This document shows, piece after piece, positions 26,343-33,786 of a stretch of DNA of 40,136 bases (position 1 is its first letter; each line of letters opens with the position of its first letter). The position numbers were made by a program, and so were the translations under genes. Under the pieces are notes generated by a model. The model was not told the origin of the DNA. It worked only from the letters and a program-made list of their open reading frames with translations, and searched no databases. This DNA comes from an uncultured Clostridia bacterium (GTDB lineage Bacteria > Bacillota > Clostridia > TANB77 > CAG-508): NCBI GenBank assembly GCA_944388795.1, contig CALXKD010000013.1:1-40136 (forward strand), read 5' to 3'.

Positions 26343-27827
26343 TTAAAATAATAAATTTCTCATATTTGTACTCATGGTAGAGATGATACTACTCATAATT
26401 AAATTTTTTTCTTCATCATCTGCCATGAATTGTATCTGTGCAGAAGCTAATGTATATATAAAAAAATCTGCAATTTTGATAACATTTGGGTTTTCGATAT
26501 TCTCTACAATCAGTTTTTGATAAAATGGATGATCAATATTCCAAGAAATAACAAGTTTCCTTCCTATTTGTTCTGCCTTATAAATATCTCCTGTTTCTCC
26601 CATATTTAACAATTTAAATTCTGAAATTGCAGAAATACCTTTTGGTAAGGTTAATATGTTTGACATTTTATTTAACATTTTTTCATTATTCTTATGATTT
26701 TGTTTTTCTTCTTCGCTAACATCAATCTTTTTTCTAATATTTTTTTTGATTGTTTTTATTTGAGGAGATATTAACCCTCTCAAAATATTATCAACAGAAT
26801 CTATCATGTCTATTCCATTTTTTCTAAAGTTGACCCCCATCGCATCATCCATATCTGATGAAAACGAAATTTCTCCTCTAAATCTATTTAAGTGGGGATC
26901 TCTAGCTAATCCCTCCCATTTCGGTAAAAATCCAATTGCAATTTCTCGATTGTTTCGTAGTACTGAAAATCCTTGATTTGACATATTAATTCCTAATTTT
27001 CTGGCTATATTAATATCACATTCTGGCAATGAAACTAGCTTAATATGTATAATTCCCTTTTTCTCTTCTCCATTTACATTCTTCCATCTTACAAGATAAT
27101 CATCTTCACTAAATAGATTTCCTTTTAATTCTCCTTCTTTTACCTTTAATCTTAAAGGATCATCTGCTTCTATTTTTACATCATTTACATAAAATTCAAT
27201 TTTAGACATAAAGTTTCGAAATACTCTTGCTATATTTTTTATAATTTTTTGTTTTAATGTAGATTCTGTATTTAACTTTATTCCTTCACAGTTTTTAAGT
27301 ATGATAATTGTTCCACTATCACTTTGTACCATTCTATTAAAATATTCTTTTTCATCCTCATTGGTTTCTTCTAGTATTTTTACAAATTGATTCATTTTTC
27401 TTATAACATCTACATCTGTAATACTTTTCAAAATTGTTTTACTATCACATGTCTTTGTAAATACGATAGTTTGATTTGCCAAAGCTAATCCTGCTGTACT
27501 TAACCCCATTCCAAATTTTCCTAAATCACTGATATCATCATGAATTGTATTAGAACCTAATTTTAAGGCTTCATCCAATGTTTCCTTATTCATTCCATTA
27601 CCATTGTCTATAATTTTGATTTCTATTTTACCATTTTTATCTTTTTCAATGTATATCTTTATTTTTGTAGCATTGGCATCTATAGAATTATCAATAATAT
27701 CTGCAATTGCCGATACATCATCATATCCAATATGCTGTAAGGCAGATATTAGTATCCTTGCATTTGGTTCATTTTGTACGAGCTTTCCCTCCTCTGTAAT
27801 AATATTTTCTTCTTTCTGTTTTGTCAT
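26343..27827 (-). CDS. GHKL-type ATPase (MutL/Hsp90/histidine-kinase fold) of unknown role
   Basis: 494 residues. The Bergerat ATP fold is clear: AIADIIDNSIDANA (N-box, N47), IIDNGNGM (G1, D74), and DLGKFGMGLSTAG (G2, about 101-113). It has no histidine kinase dimerisation domain, no MutL C-terminus and no Hsp90 middle domain that I can see; residues 200-330 may be an S5-like second domain and the rest is unassigned. Similar stand-alone ATPases occur in MORC-like and defence contexts, but nothing next to it supports a defence role. It has GGAGGAGG right behind a terminator-ended leader (27848-27969), so expression is likely controlled by read-through. Confidence 0.75.
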   Translation of the reverse strand: MTKQKEENIITEEGKLVQNEPNARILISALQHIGYDDVSAIADIIDNSIDANATKIKIYIEKDKNGKIEIKIIDNGNGMNKETLDEALKLGSNTIHDDISDLGKFGMGLSTAGLALANQTIVFTKTCDSKTILKSITDVDVIRKMNQFVKILEETNEDEKEYFNRMVQSDSGTIIILKNCEGIKLNTESTLKQKIIKNIARVFRNFMSKIEFYVNDVKIEADDPLRLKVKEGELKGNLFSEDDYLVRWKNVNGEEKKGIIHIKLVSLPECDINIARKLGINMSNQGFSVLRNNREIAIGFLPKWEGLARDPHLNRFRGEISFSSDMDDAMGVNFRKNGIDMIDSVDNILRGLISPQIKTIKKNIRKKIDVSEEEKQNHKNNEKMLNKMSNILTLPKGISAISEFKLLNMGETGDIYKAEQIGRKLVISWNIDHPFYQKLIVENIENPNVIKIADFFIYTLASAQIQFMADDEEKNLIMSSIISTMSTNMRNLLF

Positions 27828-27847
27828 TTTGACCTCCTCCTTTTCAT

Positions 27848-27969
27848 AAAAAAAATCTATCTGATACAGATAGACCTAACGCACGTCAAATAAACAAAGA
27901 AAATATTCCTATTTTTTTGTTACCTTTTATTATATTTTAACCTGCAGATAAGGTCCTATACCGAATCTG
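27848..27969 (-). ncRNA. Structured leader / small RNA ending in a terminator before the GHKL gene
   Basis: About 120 nt from the start expected for the promoter at 27976-28004 to a terminator whose stem TCTATCTG/CAGATAGA (27856-27874) is followed by eight T on minus. The Shine-Dalgarno sequence of the GHKL gene begins eight bases further on, so there is no room for another promoter. The leader has CCAGAT...ATCTG early on, and its TATCTG copies the 5' arm of the terminator, so it could pair with the 3' arm instead. GACCT in the leader also matches AGGTC just before the terminator. There is no T-box motif, no leader peptide with a start codon, and no riboswitch I recognise. Confidence 0.6.
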
Positions 27970-27975
27970 GTTTTT

Positions 27976-28004
27976 ATTATATTTTATAAGTCGTTTTTTG
28001 TCAA
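27976..28004 (-). promoter_or_regulatory. Consensus promoter of the GHKL leader
   Basis: On minus, TTGACA, 17 bases, TATAAT: a full consensus match. An AT-rich dyad (28005-28037) abuts the -35. Confidence 0.85.
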
Positions 28005-28037
28005 TTTTTCTTAATTAATTTTTTTAATTAAGAAAAA
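28005..28037. repeat. AT-rich dyad abutting a promoter
   Basis: TTTTTCTTAATTAA and TTAATTAAGAAAAA pair over 14 bases around a five-base loop, immediately upstream of the -35 at 27999-28004 and immediately after the radical SAM terminator. It may be an operator or a second terminator stage. Confidence 0.55.
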
Positions 28038-28038
28038 A

Positions 28039-28069
28039 CTCCCGTAACCCCATAAGAGGGTTACAGGAG
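28039..28069 (-). terminator. Terminator after the radical SAM gene
   Basis: On minus, CTCC-GTAACCC and GGGTTAC-GGAG pair over 11 bases with one mismatch, seven-base loop, then TTTTTTC. Confidence 0.85.
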
Positions 28070-28079
28070 CAGGACTATA

Positions 28080-28919
28080 TTAAACCTTTCTAAGGCGCTC
28101 AATCAACGGCTGAAAGAGCGTTTTTTTAGCTTCAATTTCATGATCTGGAATAATCAAGTCCTTGTCGGAATGTGTAAATCTCGTATGCATAACACCGTCC
28201 GGATCCACACTATATTTCAAGTGTCCTGGATTTAACTGCATGTTACCCAAACGAACAATCACACCATTATCCATTCGGTATGCCGCCTTATTTCCGTCAC
28301 AGATTATCTCTTCTTCTGGCATATCAAGCAGATGCTGATGCAAATACGGTACAAACTGGTATTTGTACGCATATGGATTGACTGGGTTCAAGGTTCTTAC
28401 CTTTACTCCCATTCCCAAATCCAGCGCTTTACTTACCACATTCATTAGACTTTTCTCTGTTGGATAAGCTTCTGTAGTAGCCATGATATACAACTTAATC
28501 CGTGACTTCCATTCAGCTTGATCTCTTAGCATAAATTCCAGTCCAGGTTCATATGAAAACCGGATTTCATCCACTATTCCATCCAGTTGCTCTAACACAT
28601 CCTGGCGAATTCCATTTGTAAACATATTTACATTAAATCCTTCTTCTTTCGCCAATTTAGCATACTTTACAACATTATGATGAACTGTGGCCTCTCCTCC
28701 GTGAAGATACAGCGTTTTAAAATCTAATTCCTTAGCGATTTTCATAGCTGTAATAAAGTCTTTTTCTCTCATGTATTTACCTGAATGAACATTAGGTTCA
28801 ATACAGTACGGACAAGCTTTATTACAAGCATATGTCACTATGAAATAGATTTGCCGAAGATCCTCCACTTCAAGTGGATGTGGCACGATACCACACTTTA
28901 ATTGTTTTCTTTTCAGCAT
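28080..28919 (-). CDS. Stand-alone radical SAM protein
   Basis: 279 residues. TYACNKACPYCIEPN holds C32-x3-C36-x2-C39, the cluster ligands, and LHGGEA (72-77) is the SAM-binding GGE motif. The barrel continues to about residue 200. There is no extra cysteine cluster such as SPASM, so it is a minimal radical SAM enzyme. No precursor peptide or maturation partner is nearby. GC and codon use are far from the neighbours, with three CGG Arg codons in frame. It has its own TTGAAA-17-TATAAT promoter and terminator. It is probably acquired; the substrate is unknown. Confidence 0.85.
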   Translation of the reverse strand: MLKRKQLKCGIVPHPLEVEDLRQIYFIVTYACNKACPYCIEPNVHSGKYMREKDFITAMKIAKELDFKTLYLHGGEATVHHNVVKYAKLAKEEGFNVNMFTNGIRQDVLEQLDGIVDEIRFSYEPGLEFMLRDQAEWKSRIKLYIMATTEAYPTEKSLMNVVSKALDLGMGVKVRTLNPVNPYAYKYQFVPYLHQHLLDMPEEEIICDGNKAAYRMDNGVIVRLGNMQLNPGHLKYSVDPDGVMHTRFTHSDKDLIIPDHEIEAKKTLFQPLIERLRKV

Positions 28920-28968
28920 AAAAATTGTCCTTTCTCTAATTTAGGATATTGCCTCAGGTTACATAATT

Positions 28969-28997
28969 ATTATACCAGCTGTTCTATATATTTTCAA
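28969..28997 (-). promoter_or_regulatory. Promoter of the radical SAM gene
   Basis: On minus, TTGAAA, 17 bases, TATAAT, about 50 bases before the start. Confidence 0.7.
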
Positions 28998-29024
28998 GTT
29001 TTTAAAGTAAATACTAGTTAAAAT

Positions 29025-30071
29025 TCAATTTTCAAAATAATTTAAATACTTATCTGTAAAACTTTTTAATTTTTCTTTATTTCCTTTTAATAGTAGCATT
29101 AATTTATTAGCCTCTTCATAAGCCATTTCATATTCTTCTTTTGTAATTTCAAATCGTTTTAAAGCCTCTTTTAATTCTTTTTCATCTAACAATACAATTT
29201 TTCCATCAGGTCTTATGACCACATCTAAATATAAATCATCCTCATATGGTACTCCATTTTCTTTTCCTATTTTTTTGGCAATATCAAAATACCATTCTAT
29301 TATCTCACTATTCTTATCATAAAATGCAGACAATTTAACTTTAGAGCTATAATCATAAAATTCTAATAACCTATAGTTATTATCTATTATAACTTTACCA
29401 TTGGGAATAGATATTTTTATATTTGCATTTTTAAAATTATAATAACAAACATCAACATTAAAAAGCTTTTCCTCAAATCCTTTTACCAAGTATATTAAAT
29501 CACTATTAGGTTTATCCAATTTATGTCTATTGGCATATCTTTTTTTCAATGTAATCCAATATCTCTGATTCACTTTTCCATTAGGCATTTTAACTTCATT
29601 TTTCAATATTCCTCCATTATTAATAATAGATTTTATTGAAGCAATATTATCCTTATAACTATCAATGAATACTGTTCCTATTCCTAACTCTTTACATTTT
29701 TCCAACCCTAACCTTATCTGTTCTGTAGCATAACCTTTTTTTCTTTCTGAAGGACGAATACTATTTCTAATATGTCCTCCATATTGTAATAAATTCTCGT
29801 TTAAATAATGTTTAATTTGTATATTCCCAACTATTTTATTATCAGATTTTCTAATTGTTAAGTATATTGTTGATGGAACTTCTCCTTTTTCAACTTTTTC
29901 TTCTGATAAATCAGCCTCTATTTTTTCTAACCATTTGTCGAAATCTTTTATTTTGCATAAATTTGCATCTCCAGCAATCTCATTTTCATGATTCTTCATG
30001 AATTCTTGAACATATTCCTCTATTTGTGTTTTATATGCTTTTGTTGGAAATACCAATTCTAATTCTTCCAT
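29025..30071 (-). CDS. Fusion: GNAT acetyltransferase + DUF402 domain
   Basis: 348 residues from MEELELVFPTKAY. A longer reading from a TTG at 30128 would pass through TATAAT (30090-30095), probably the promoter -10, so the inner ATG is chosen. Residues 1-175 are GNAT: GGHIRNSIRPSERKKGYATE (98-117) is the acetyl-CoA loop (R/Q-x-x-G-x-A). Residues about 200-330 are DUF402-like: EWYFDIAKKIG, YEDDLYLDVVIRPDGK and LLDEKELKEAL, with acidic metal ligands. Some DUF402 proteins hydrolyse nucleotides or nucleotide conjugates. The pairing suggests acylation plus phosphate hydrolysis of one small molecule; this is inference. Confidence 0.8.
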   Translation of the reverse strand: MEELELVFPTKAYKTQIEEYVQEFMKNHENEIAGDANLCKIKDFDKWLEKIEADLSEEKVEKGEVPSTIYLTIRKSDNKIVGNIQIKHYLNENLLQYGGHIRNSIRPSERKKGYATEQIRLGLEKCKELGIGTVFIDSYKDNIASIKSIINNGGILKNEVKMPNGKVNQRYWITLKKRYANRHKLDKPNSDLIYLVKGFEEKLFNVDVCYYNFKNANIKISIPNGKVIIDNNYRLLEFYDYSSKVKLSAFYDKNSEIIEWYFDIAKKIGKENGVPYEDDLYLDVVIRPDGKIVLLDEKELKEALKRFEITKEEYEMAYEEANKLMLLLKGNKEKLKSFTDKYLNYFEN

Positions 30072-30290
30072 AAATTCATCTTCTTTCTTATTATACAAGC
30101 AATAATATGCCATATATTGACTCTTCAATATTTCTTAATATTATATCTTTTAATAAATTCATCAAGTATTTTATCAAATTGGTATTTCTTATTCAATATT
30201 TTCTAAAATTTTCCCTATTAACAATTTATGCTAATTACAATTTTTACAGAATAAAGGTTATTTTCTCGCAAATATATTTTAATACATTAT

Positions 30291-30321
30291 AAAACTCCCA
30301 TATTATCAAAATATAGGAGTT
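30291..30321 (-). terminator. Terminator after cotJC, near-copy of 26271-26308
   Basis: ACTCC-ATATT and AAATAT-GGAGT pair with one mismatch, and on minus TTTTAT follows. The string AAAACTCCCATATT and its partner ATATAGGAGTT are shared with the GHKL terminator, though the genes are unrelated. Confidence 0.65.
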
Positions 30322-30327
30322 CTACTC

Positions 30328-30933
30328 TTAGTTACAACCACAGTTGTTGTTATGATTCATATAATATTTTTTCTCTGCTAATTTATCTTGAACACCTCTT
30401 AATGCTTCTCCAAATCTTTGGAAGTGAACAACTTCTCTTTCTCTTAAATATCTTAATGGGTCTAATACATCTGGGTTATCTCTACATAAATCAATCAATT
30501 TTTCATAAGTTGCTCTTGCTTTTTGTTCTGCAGCTAAATCTTCTTGTAAGTTTGCTATTGGATCTCCTTTACAAGCTAATACTCCCGCATTAAATGGAAA
30601 TCCTGCTGCTGCTTGTGGATATACATCTACACCATGGTCTGTGTAATATGCGCTTAACCCTGCTTTTTCAATTTCTTCAATACTTGCTCCTTTTGTTAAT
30701 TGGTGTACAATGGTTCCTACCATTTCTAAATGGGCCAATTCCTCTGTACCAATATCATTTAAGATTGCTTTTGCATTTTGATCTGGCATTCCAAATCTTT
30801 GAGATAAATATCTAAGTGATGCTGCCAATTCTCCATCTGGTCCACCATATTGTGATATGATGACTTTTGCAAGTCTTGGATCTGTACATTTGATATTAAT
30901 TGGGTATTGTAACATTTTATTATATGTCCACAT
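30328..30933 (-). CDS. cotJC: Spore coat protein CotJC, manganese-catalase-like
   Basis: 201 residues from MWTYNKMLQYPINIK. GGGGGA five bases upstream, and the start overlaps the cotJB stop (TAATG). The ferritin-like fold of Mn catalase is seen in SQYGGPDGELAASLRYL, GTEELAHLEMVGTIVHQL (metal ligands Glu and His), EDLAAEQKARATYE and REREVVHFQRFGEAL. It is a component of the inner spore coat. The C-terminus ends in NHNNNCGCN. It is last in cotJABC. Confidence 0.95.
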   Translation of the reverse strand: MWTYNKMLQYPINIKCTDPRLAKVIISQYGGPDGELAASLRYLSQRFGMPDQNAKAILNDIGTEELAHLEMVGTIVHQLTKGASIEEIEKAGLSAYYTDHGVDVYPQAAAGFPFNAGVLACKGDPIANLQEDLAAEQKARATYEKLIDLCRDNPDVLDPLRYLREREVVHFQRFGEALRGVQDKLAEKKYYMNHNNNCGCN

Positions 30934-31271
30934 TAGTAATTCCCCCTTTCCCATGGCCATGGTTCCTCAAGCCATCTCCATTTATTACATGGATAATGAA
31001 TCGTTAATGGTCCAAATACTTTCTGATATTTATCCTTTAACTCTTTTACTTCCTTACAATATTTTCTGTGCAAGCAAAGTGCTTTTTGATCATTTGGATG
31101 TGTATCTAGATATAAAGCTAATTCTGTTATCGCAAATTCAAGACATCTAATTTGTTGTGCCATTTCCATTCTTTCATCACAATCTACTGTTCTTTCAGTG
31201 TCTTGCATTTGGTTATAATACATTGCTTCATTTTCTTCACAATCACAATTTCTATTTTGATTTACTGACAT
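30933..31271 (-). CDS. cotJB: Spore coat protein CotJB
   Basis: 112 residues from MSVNQNRNCDCEEN. The CotJB domain is the C-terminal two thirds: LEFAITELALYLDTHPND, then VFGPLTIHYPCNKWRWLEEP with the conserved Trp-rich end WPWE. The start codon lies inside the last codons of cotJA, 10 bases before its stop ends, and AAGGGG provides the site. The stop shares one base with the cotJC start. Such overlap points to coupled translation in the mother cell. Confidence 0.93.
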   Translation of the reverse strand: MSVNQNRNCDCEENEAMYYNQMQDTERTVDCDERMEMAQQIRCLEFAITELALYLDTHPNDQKALCLHRKYCKEVKELKDKYQKVFGPLTIHYPCNKWRWLEEPWPWERGNY

Positions 31272-31621
31272 TTGTTGCACCCCTTTCCTATTTTATTGGT
31301 CATTTCAATATACTTAATTTCTTCCATTGATTGACCTGGTGAATATGGACTTACCAATTCAGGAAAAATCGTTCCCATTTTAAGTCCTACACATGGTTTA
31401 AAAGTTCTATCCATATATTGAATTGGAACATAACTTTGTGCTAACATTGGATTTTCTGGGAATACATTTTGTTCTTCATCAAATCCACAATCACAACTAT
31501 TAGGGTTTTCTTCATAAGATACAACATTATTACATTTCGTTTCCATGATTTCATTCTGCATTTCACATGAATTATTTGAATAATTGTTGTTCATACAATA
31601 GCATTTTCTTCTACTAAACAT
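31262..31621 (-). CDS. cotJA: Spore coat protein CotJA
   Basis: 119 residues. The CotJA core is at about 57-105: PMLAQSYVPIQYMDRTF, KPCVGLKMGTIFPELVSPY and PGQSMEEIKYIE. The N-terminal 55 residues are rich in Asn and Cys (seven Cys), which could cross-link in the coat, and the end KGCNKCQ adds two. AAAGGAGG sets the start. A CATATAAT string (31645-31652 on minus) resembles the sigma-E -10 CATACAAT expected for a mother-cell coat operon, but no good -35 is seen. Confidence 0.93.
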   Translation of the reverse strand: MFSRRKCYCMNNNYSNNSCEMQNEIMETKCNNVVSYEENPNSCDCGFDEEQNVFPENPMLAQSYVPIQYMDRTFKPCVGLKMGTIFPELVSPYSPGQSMEEIKYIEMTNKIGKGCNKCQ

Positions 31622-31644
31622 TTTAAAATTCCTCCTTTTGTTAC

Positions 31645-31652
31645 ATTATATG
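31645..31652 (-). promoter_or_regulatory. Possible sigma-E-type -10 of cotJABC
   Basis: CATATAAT on minus, one base from CATACAAT, 24 bases before the cotJA ATG. It also fits a vegetative TATAAT. The -35 is unclear, so the sigma assignment rests mostly on gene function. Confidence 0.35.
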
Positions 31653-31759
31653 TAGAATTAACAAAAAAGGTTTACCCTTCGTTACTATTTTTTTCATATA
31701 CATACTATAGTAATTTTTCTTTGTTTATGATATATTACTTCAAAAGGAGGCTTATTATT

Positions 31760-32147
31760 ATGGATATAAATATATTAATTGAAACTGCTAAAAAAGCAAG
31801 AGAAAATGCCTATACTCCATATACCAATTACAAAGTAGGCTGTGCTTTACTTACCAAAAGTGGAAAAATTTTTTCTGGATGTAATATTGAGAACGATGGA
31901 ATCATGTCCATTTGTGCAGAAAGAGTTGCCTTTAGCAAAGCAATTTCTGAAGGTGAAAAAGATTTTGAATGTATTTTAGTATTGGGACGGAAAAGAAGAA
32001 TTACAATATACCTCTCCTTGTGGATATTGTCGACAATTCATGACTGAATTTTGTGATAAAGATTTTGCCATTTACATGTATTATAATAATGATAAAATCG
32101 ATAAAAAAACATTAGAAGATTTACTACCTGATAGTTTTAATTTATAA
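31760..32147 (+). CDS. cdd: Cytidine deaminase, +1 frame break at CGGAA
   Basis: From MDINILIETAKKARE with AAAGGAGG upstream. Residues to 76 match Cdd: ENAYTPYTNYKVGCALL, SGCNIEND and SICAERVAF, giving zinc ligand C52 and catalytic E54. In frame 0 reading then runs through CGG (31988-31990) into unrelated residues and stops at 32047. If the C at 31988 is skipped, reading continues as GKEELQYTSPCGYCRQFM with the missing zinc ligands C87 and C90, and ends LLPDSFNL with TAA at 32147, 128 residues, the normal length. The downstream part has no stop and is well conserved, so this is not decayed DNA. It is either a programmed +1 shift or a single-base error. Confidence 0.85.
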
Positions 32148-32153
32148 ACATCA

Positions 32154-32182
32154 AAAAAACTCATCCATATGATGAGTTTTTT
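32154..32182. terminator. Bidirectional cdd/pyk terminator
   Basis: A perfect 12-pair stem, AAAAAACTCATC with GATGAGTTTTTT, five-base loop. A and T runs are in the stem, so it works both ways. Confidence 0.9.
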
Positions 32183-32196
32183 CTATATCTTTTTTC

Positions 32197-33642
32197 TTAT
32201 ACTCTAGCAACTCCACCAATAACTTTGTTTTCTGTTGCGTCTGGTAATATTTTTGGTCCTCCTGCAAGAACAACTTTATCACCTTTTTCTAAGATACCTT
32301 CTTTTTCTAATTCAGCAATTCCTTTTTGAATTGTATCTTCAATTGTTTTTCCATCTTTAATTAAGATTGGTGTTACATTCCATGTAACTGATAATTGATA
32401 ATATGTTTGTTCGTTATCTGTTACAGCAAATATAGGGCAACCTGGTCCCATACCAGCAATCATTCTTACTGAATCACCTTTGTGTGTATAAGCAACAATT
32501 GCGTCAGCTTCTACTTGGTAAGCTGTTACACAAGTTGTATAAGCAATATTTTTCTCTAAATCTTCTGAATCTATTTTTTTGAAGTTCTTTCTTGTAAATC
32601 TCTTCCAGTAATTAACTGTTCCTTCAATTGCTTTTGATATTTTAACCATTGTTTCAACACATTCTACTGGATATTTACCCATAGCACATTCTCCAGAAAG
32701 CATGATACAACTTGTCATATCATATACAGCATTTGCAACATCACTAACTTCTGCTCTTGTTGGTCTTGGGTTAGAAGTCATTGATTCTAACATTTGTGTA
32801 GCTGTTACAACTGGTTTACCAACTTGGTTACATCTCTTAATAAAGTGTTTTTGAACAATTGGAACTTGTTCCATTGGTATTTCAACACCCATATCTCCAC
32901 GAGCTACCATGATACCATCTGATATTGCTAAGATTTCTTCAAAGTTATCAATACCTTCTTGGCTTTCGATTTTTGATATAATTTTGATGTGTTCTCCACC
33001 ATTTGCTTTTAATAAATCTTTGATTTCTTGAACATCTGATGCTCTTCTTACAAATGAAGCAGCTATGAAATCAAATCCTGCTTTGATTCCGTTTGTAATG
33101 TCATCAATATCTTTTTGTGCTAAAGCTGGTAAGTTTAATTTTAATCCAGGAACATTCATTGTTTTTCTGCTTCCTAATCTTGCTGTGTTTAATGCTTTAC
33201 ATTTAATATCTTTTCCAACAATTTCTATAACTTGGAATTCTAAAGCTCCATCATCAACTAGGATTTTAGCTCCTGGTTTTACATCTTGATATAAGTTTTT
33301 GTAACTAATTGTTGTTTTTGTTTCATTTCCAATAATGTCATCATGAACAAATGTAAATTCTTGTCCTTCATTTATCGTTACTTTTTCGTCTCCAGACTCA
33401 AGTTTTCCTGTTCTAATTTCAGGTCCTTTTGTGTCTAATAATAAAGCAACTGGTTTGTTTAATTTTTCTCTTACTTTTTTTATTGTTGCTATTTTTTCTG
33501 CGTTTTCTTCATATCCTCCGTGTGAAAAGTTAATTCTTGCTACATTTAGTCCTGCTTTAACTAAGTTTGTAAACATTTCTTCACTTTCACTTGCTGGTCC
33601 TATTGTACCAATGATGTTTGTTTTTCTTAAAACTTCTTTCAT
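32197..33642 (-). CDS. pyk: Pyruvate kinase
   Basis: 481 residues. It begins KTNIIGTIGPASES and LNVARINFSHGGYEEN, the PK N-terminus. MVARGDMGVEIPMEQVP is the segment next to the active-site signature, KIISKIESQEGIDNFEEI (about 222-239) holds the catalytic Lys and metal Glu, and CIMLSGECAMGKYPVE follows. The C-terminal effector domain is present, but the extra PEP-utiliser domain of some Firmicutes is absent. It makes ATP and pyruvate at the end of glycolysis. GGGAGG sets the start. pgi is two genes upstream, so glycolytic genes are loosely grouped. Confidence 0.96.
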   Translation of the reverse strand: MKEVLRKTNIIGTIGPASESEEMFTNLVKAGLNVARINFSHGGYEENAEKIATIKKVREKLNKPVALLLDTKGPEIRTGKLESGDEKVTINEGQEFTFVHDDIIGNETKTTISYKNLYQDVKPGAKILVDDGALEFQVIEIVGKDIKCKALNTARLGSRKTMNVPGLKLNLPALAQKDIDDITNGIKAGFDFIAASFVRRASDVQEIKDLLKANGGEHIKIISKIESQEGIDNFEEILAISDGIMVARGDMGVEIPMEQVPIVQKHFIKRCNQVGKPVVTATQMLESMTSNPRPTRAEVSDVANAVYDMTSCIMLSGECAMGKYPVECVETMVKISKAIEGTVNYWKRFTRKNFKKIDSEDLEKNIAYTTCVTAYQVEADAIVAYTHKGDSVRMIAGMGPGCPIFAVTDNEQTYYQLSVTWNVTPILIKDGKTIEDTIQKGIAELEKEGILEKGDKVVLAGGPKILPDATENKVIGGVARV

Positions 33643-33786
33643 TTCTTATTCCTCCCTTATTTCTTAAAAACCAGAGCTTATTATATCACACTATAAGAAC
33701 GGTTTTCAACATTTTTTTATTATTTTTTGCATAATCTTAAAAATTATACCCTTTTTACCTTTATTAAAATCTTTGTTTTTTATATT

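Noticed and set aside
27848-27969. T-box or antibiotic-type leader-peptide attenuator
   Set aside because: No GGUGG T-box motif and no ATG- or GTG-started short ORF with a ribosome site in the leader.
26343-28919. Defence system formed by the GHKL ATPase and the radical SAM protein
   Set aside because: They are separate units with their own promoters and terminators, differ strongly in composition, and no nuclease, NTPase partner or other defence gene is near.
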